A DNA stretch of 8,330 nt, taken from the NCBI GenBank assembly GCA_947628595.1, contig CANRAN010000056.1:1-8330 (forward strand), written 5' to 3'. The position numbers and the translations under genes are program-made. The notes beneath the pieces were generated by a model that searched no databases, was not told the DNA's origin, and was given only the letters and a program-made list of their open reading frames with translations. This document shows, in pieces, positions 6,803-8,330 of this stretch. Source of the DNA: an uncultured Clostridia bacterium (lineage in GTDB: Bacteria > Bacillota > Clostridia > Oscillospirales > Acutalibacteraceae). How positions within the stretch are numbered: position 1 is the first letter of the stretch; the number at the start of each line of letters is the position of its first letter.

Positions 6803-6822
6803 TCGCCGTCTGCGGACGGCGA
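6803..6822. repeat. 8-bp hairpin TCGCCGTC/GACGGCGA
   Basis: TCGCCGTC (6803-6810) and GACGGCGA (6815-6822) pair perfectly around the TGCG loop. It directly abuts the next hairpin. Confidence 0.65.
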
Positions 6823-6841
6823 CCAAAGGCTCTGCCTTTGG
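6823..6841. repeat. 8-bp hairpin CCAAAGGC/GCCTTTGG
   Basis: CCAAAGGC (6823-6830) and GCCTTTGG (6834-6841) pair perfectly around a 3-base loop, with no gap from the preceding hairpin. Part of the same structured block. Confidence 0.65.
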
Positions 6842-6847
6842 AATCCG

Positions 6848-6869
6848 CAAGCCTTTTAAAAAAGGCTTG
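6848..6869. repeat. Hairpin CAAGCCTTT/AAAGGCTTG
   Basis: CAAGCCTTT (6848-6856) pairs with AAAGGCTTG (6861-6869). Read on the minus strand it is the first hairpin after the M3 peptidase stop, but the T-run is inside the loop and the bases after the stem are CGGATT, so it is a poor terminator by itself. Confidence 0.65.
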
Positions 6870-6902
6870 ACCTAAAACTGCCGTTTTACTAACATTACTT
6901 TT

Positions 6903-8330
6903 TTACTTAATTTTCTTATGGCAGAGCGGCACCGAACCGGACAGCGGCGGTACGCCGCCAAGCCATTTTTCTGATGTCTGTGCAATTTCTTTAAGAGCCT
7001 CTTCGTCAAACGGTGATTTAAGACCTGCTGTTTCTACCAGTTCCGTAAAGGTTTGAGTTCCGCCTTTTTTAACAAGACGCATATAACGCTCCCAAGCCTC
7101 ATCATGACTTTTCTGCATGATATCCCAAAATTCAAGTGCAACAGTCTGTGCAAGACAGTAGTCGATATAGTAAAAAGGATTTTCATATATATGCATCTGT
7201 CTTTGCCAGCCCTTGCCCTCACCATAGAACGGTGAGCCGTCAAGTTTCATCCATGGCATATATACACTGAGGAGCTTTCTCCAAATATTATGTCTTTGTT
7301 CGGGAGTAATGTCCGGATTTTCATACATAAGGTGCTGAAAATGATCAACCATTGTGCCGTAGGGGATAAAGGTTATTGCGGAAAACAGGTGACTGTATTT
7401 AAATTTCATGCTGTCCTTTCCGAAAAACTCATCACTTTTTCTCCAACCGAAAAATTCCATTGTCATAGAATGAATTTCGCAGGCCTCAAGAGTGGGGCTT
7501 ATATTAGATGAAGGGACAATATTTCTTGAGGTATAGAAAGCAAATGCGTGACCCGCTTCATGAGTTATAACCTCAACATCATCGGCAGTACCGTTAAAAT
7601 TCGAGAAAATAAAGGGTACTTTATAGTCTAACAGATTTGAGCAGTAGCCTCCGCCTGCTTTACCTTTTTTGCTGAGAACATCAAGAAGCTCGTCCTTAAG
7701 CATAACATCTATAAATTCCGAGGTTTCCTCCGAAAGCTCATGATAAAGCTGCTTACCTGTTTCAAGTATGTCCTCTGCACTTCCCTGAGGAGTAGGATTA
7801 CCGTCCTTGAATTTCAGAGCGGCATCTGCAAAGGAGAGGGAATATGCAAGTCCTGTCCTTTCAGCTTGTTCACGATATAATCTGTCTGCAACAGGTACGA
7901 TATATTTTACAACAGCCTTTCTGAATTTTTCTATATCCTGCGGTGTATAGCAGTTTCTTGTCATCTGAAGATAGCCAAGTTTTACAAAATTATCAAAACC
8001 CAGCTTTTTTGCCGCTTTTGTTCTGAGCTTTACCATCTTATCATATATTTCGTCAAGCTCCTTGCCGTGTTCGTTGTAAAACTCACCCTCGGCAATCCAT
8101 GCGGCTCTTCGTATTTCGTCGTCGGGGGATTGTTTGTAGGGTGTCATTTGTGACAGGGTACGTTTTTCGCTGTCAAATTCAATCTGTGCGGATGCAATAA
8201 GCTTCTGATATGCGGTTTCAAGCTTATTTGTTTCCTGCACCTCCGGAATTATTTCGGGCGAAAAGGCTTTAAGCGACATCTCGGCATTTTTAAATAAAAG
8301 ACTTCCGTATTTTTCCTCAAGCTCTTTTCT
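6903..8330 (-). CDS. M3 family zinc oligoendopeptidase (non-PepF type), N-terminus outside the window
   Basis: The frame is open to the right edge, so 475 C-terminal residues are visible and roughly 90-100 N-terminal residues of this ~560-aa family lie beyond. The ATG at 8279 is internal: the upstream codons (RKELEEKYGSLLFKNAE) continue family-like sequence without a stop. The active site HEAGH is encoded at 7562-7548, where the two histidines bind zinc and the glutamate is catalytic; the glutamate in CEIHSM about 24 residues later is the expected third zinc ligand. YGTMVDHFQHLMYENP and WMKLDGSPFYGEGKGWQRQ are typical downstream segments. It should be a cytosolic peptidase that cleaves short peptides. 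The last ~18 residues after KWL (GGVPPLSGSVPLCHKKIK) are unlike the usual acidic end and are encoded by GC-rich DNA with a GGCGG-TACG-CCGCC hairpin (6946-6959), possibly from the neighbouring repeat block. Confidence 0.95.
   Translation of the reverse strand, partial: RKELEEKYGSLLFKNAEMSLKAFSPEIIPEVQETNKLETAYQKLIASAQIEFDSEKRTLSQMTPYKQSPDDEIRRAAWIAEGEFYNEHGKELDEIYDKMVKLRTKAAKKLGFDNFVKLGYLQMTRNCYTPQDIEKFRKAVVKYIVPVADRLYREQAERTGLAYSLSFADAALKFKDGNPTPQGSAEDILETGKQLYHELSEETSEFIDVMLKDELLDVLSKKGKAGGGYCSNLLDYKVPFIFSNFNGTADDVEVITHEAGHAFAFYTSRNIVPSSNISPTLEACEIHSMTMEFFGWRKSDEFFGKDSMKFKYSHLFSAITFIPYGTMVDHFQHLMYENPDITPEQRHNIWRKLLSVYMPWMKLDGSPFYGEGKGWQRQMHIYENPFYYIDYCLAQTVALEFWDIMQKSHDEAWERYMRLVKKGGTQTFTELVETAGLKSPFDEEALKEIAQTSEKWLGGVPPLSGSVPLCHKKIK

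Larger units (their letters stand above)
6541..6902. repeat. Gene-free interval: compound cluster of inverted repeats
   Basis: This stretch between two minus-strand genes carries six inverted repeats (6541-6570, 6702-6738, 6735-6767, 6803-6822, 6823-6841, 6848-6869) and no supportable gene. Positions 6571-6701 show no strong structure and no convincing promoter for the operon. The density of perfect stems, far above chance, suggests a mosaic of dispersed intergenic repeats or MITE-like DNA of the kind common in gut clostridia. Copies elsewhere in the genome cannot be seen from here, so repeat status is inferred from structure alone. Confidence 0.55.

Noticed and set aside
8279..8279. Start of the M3 peptidase at the ATG at 8279
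   Set aside because: The frame continues open to the window edge with family-like residues, and a start here would miss roughly 100 residues expected for the family.

Overview
The window looks like a chromosomal segment from a low-GC Gram-positive anaerobe, probably a gut or rumen clostridium of the Ruminococcaceae/Oscillospiraceae type. The basis is the protein families (a bacterial archaeal-type phosphoglycerate mutase-like enzyme, a coiled-coil FtsX-type ABC permease, a non-PepF M3 oligopeptidase), AGGAG-type ribosome binding sites, AT-rich intergenic DNA and an IS200/IS605-type transposon end. The family-level placement is an inference.

Layout. Positions 1-95 hold three consecutive hairpins that look like the right end of an IS605-family (TnpB) element, that is, the scaffold of a TnpB omega RNA. 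Its guide would be read from the host DNA just after the junction. A near-consensus sigma-70-type promoter (TTGATT-17 bp-TATAAT) follows at once and drives the only complete plus-strand gene, a 404-aa alkaline-phosphatase-superfamily enzyme of the aPGM/proposed homoserine kinase family (175-1389). This gene ends in a strong intrinsic terminator and converges on a minus-strand operon that has its own terminator.

The minus-strand operon, in transcription order, is a 159-aa DUF4279-type protein (6516-6037), a 235-aa MacB/LolD-like ABC ATPase (6016-5309) and a very large FtsX-type permease of about 1,238 aa (5256-1540) with a roughly 430-residue coiled-coil insertion. The last two should form one membrane complex. 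The DUF4279 gene is 20 bp upstream of the ATPase and is probably co-transcribed with it, but its role is unknown.

Between this operon and the next gene (6541-6902) is a gene-free stretch packed with at least six inverted repeats, some of which overlap. It is probably a compound intergenic repeat and also contains a plausible terminator for the upstream gene. The right edge (6903-8330, minus) is the C-terminal part of an M3 zinc oligopeptidase, cut by the window end. Its last ~18 codons are locally GC-rich and may come from the repeat DNA.

I did not find a clearly new multi-gene system. The points most worth a second look are the omega RNA whose predicted guide covers a host promoter element, the DUF4279-ABC operon with a 12-bp perfect palindrome just before its ribosome binding site, the long one-piece coiled-coil stalk of the permease, and the overlapping hairpin cluster.
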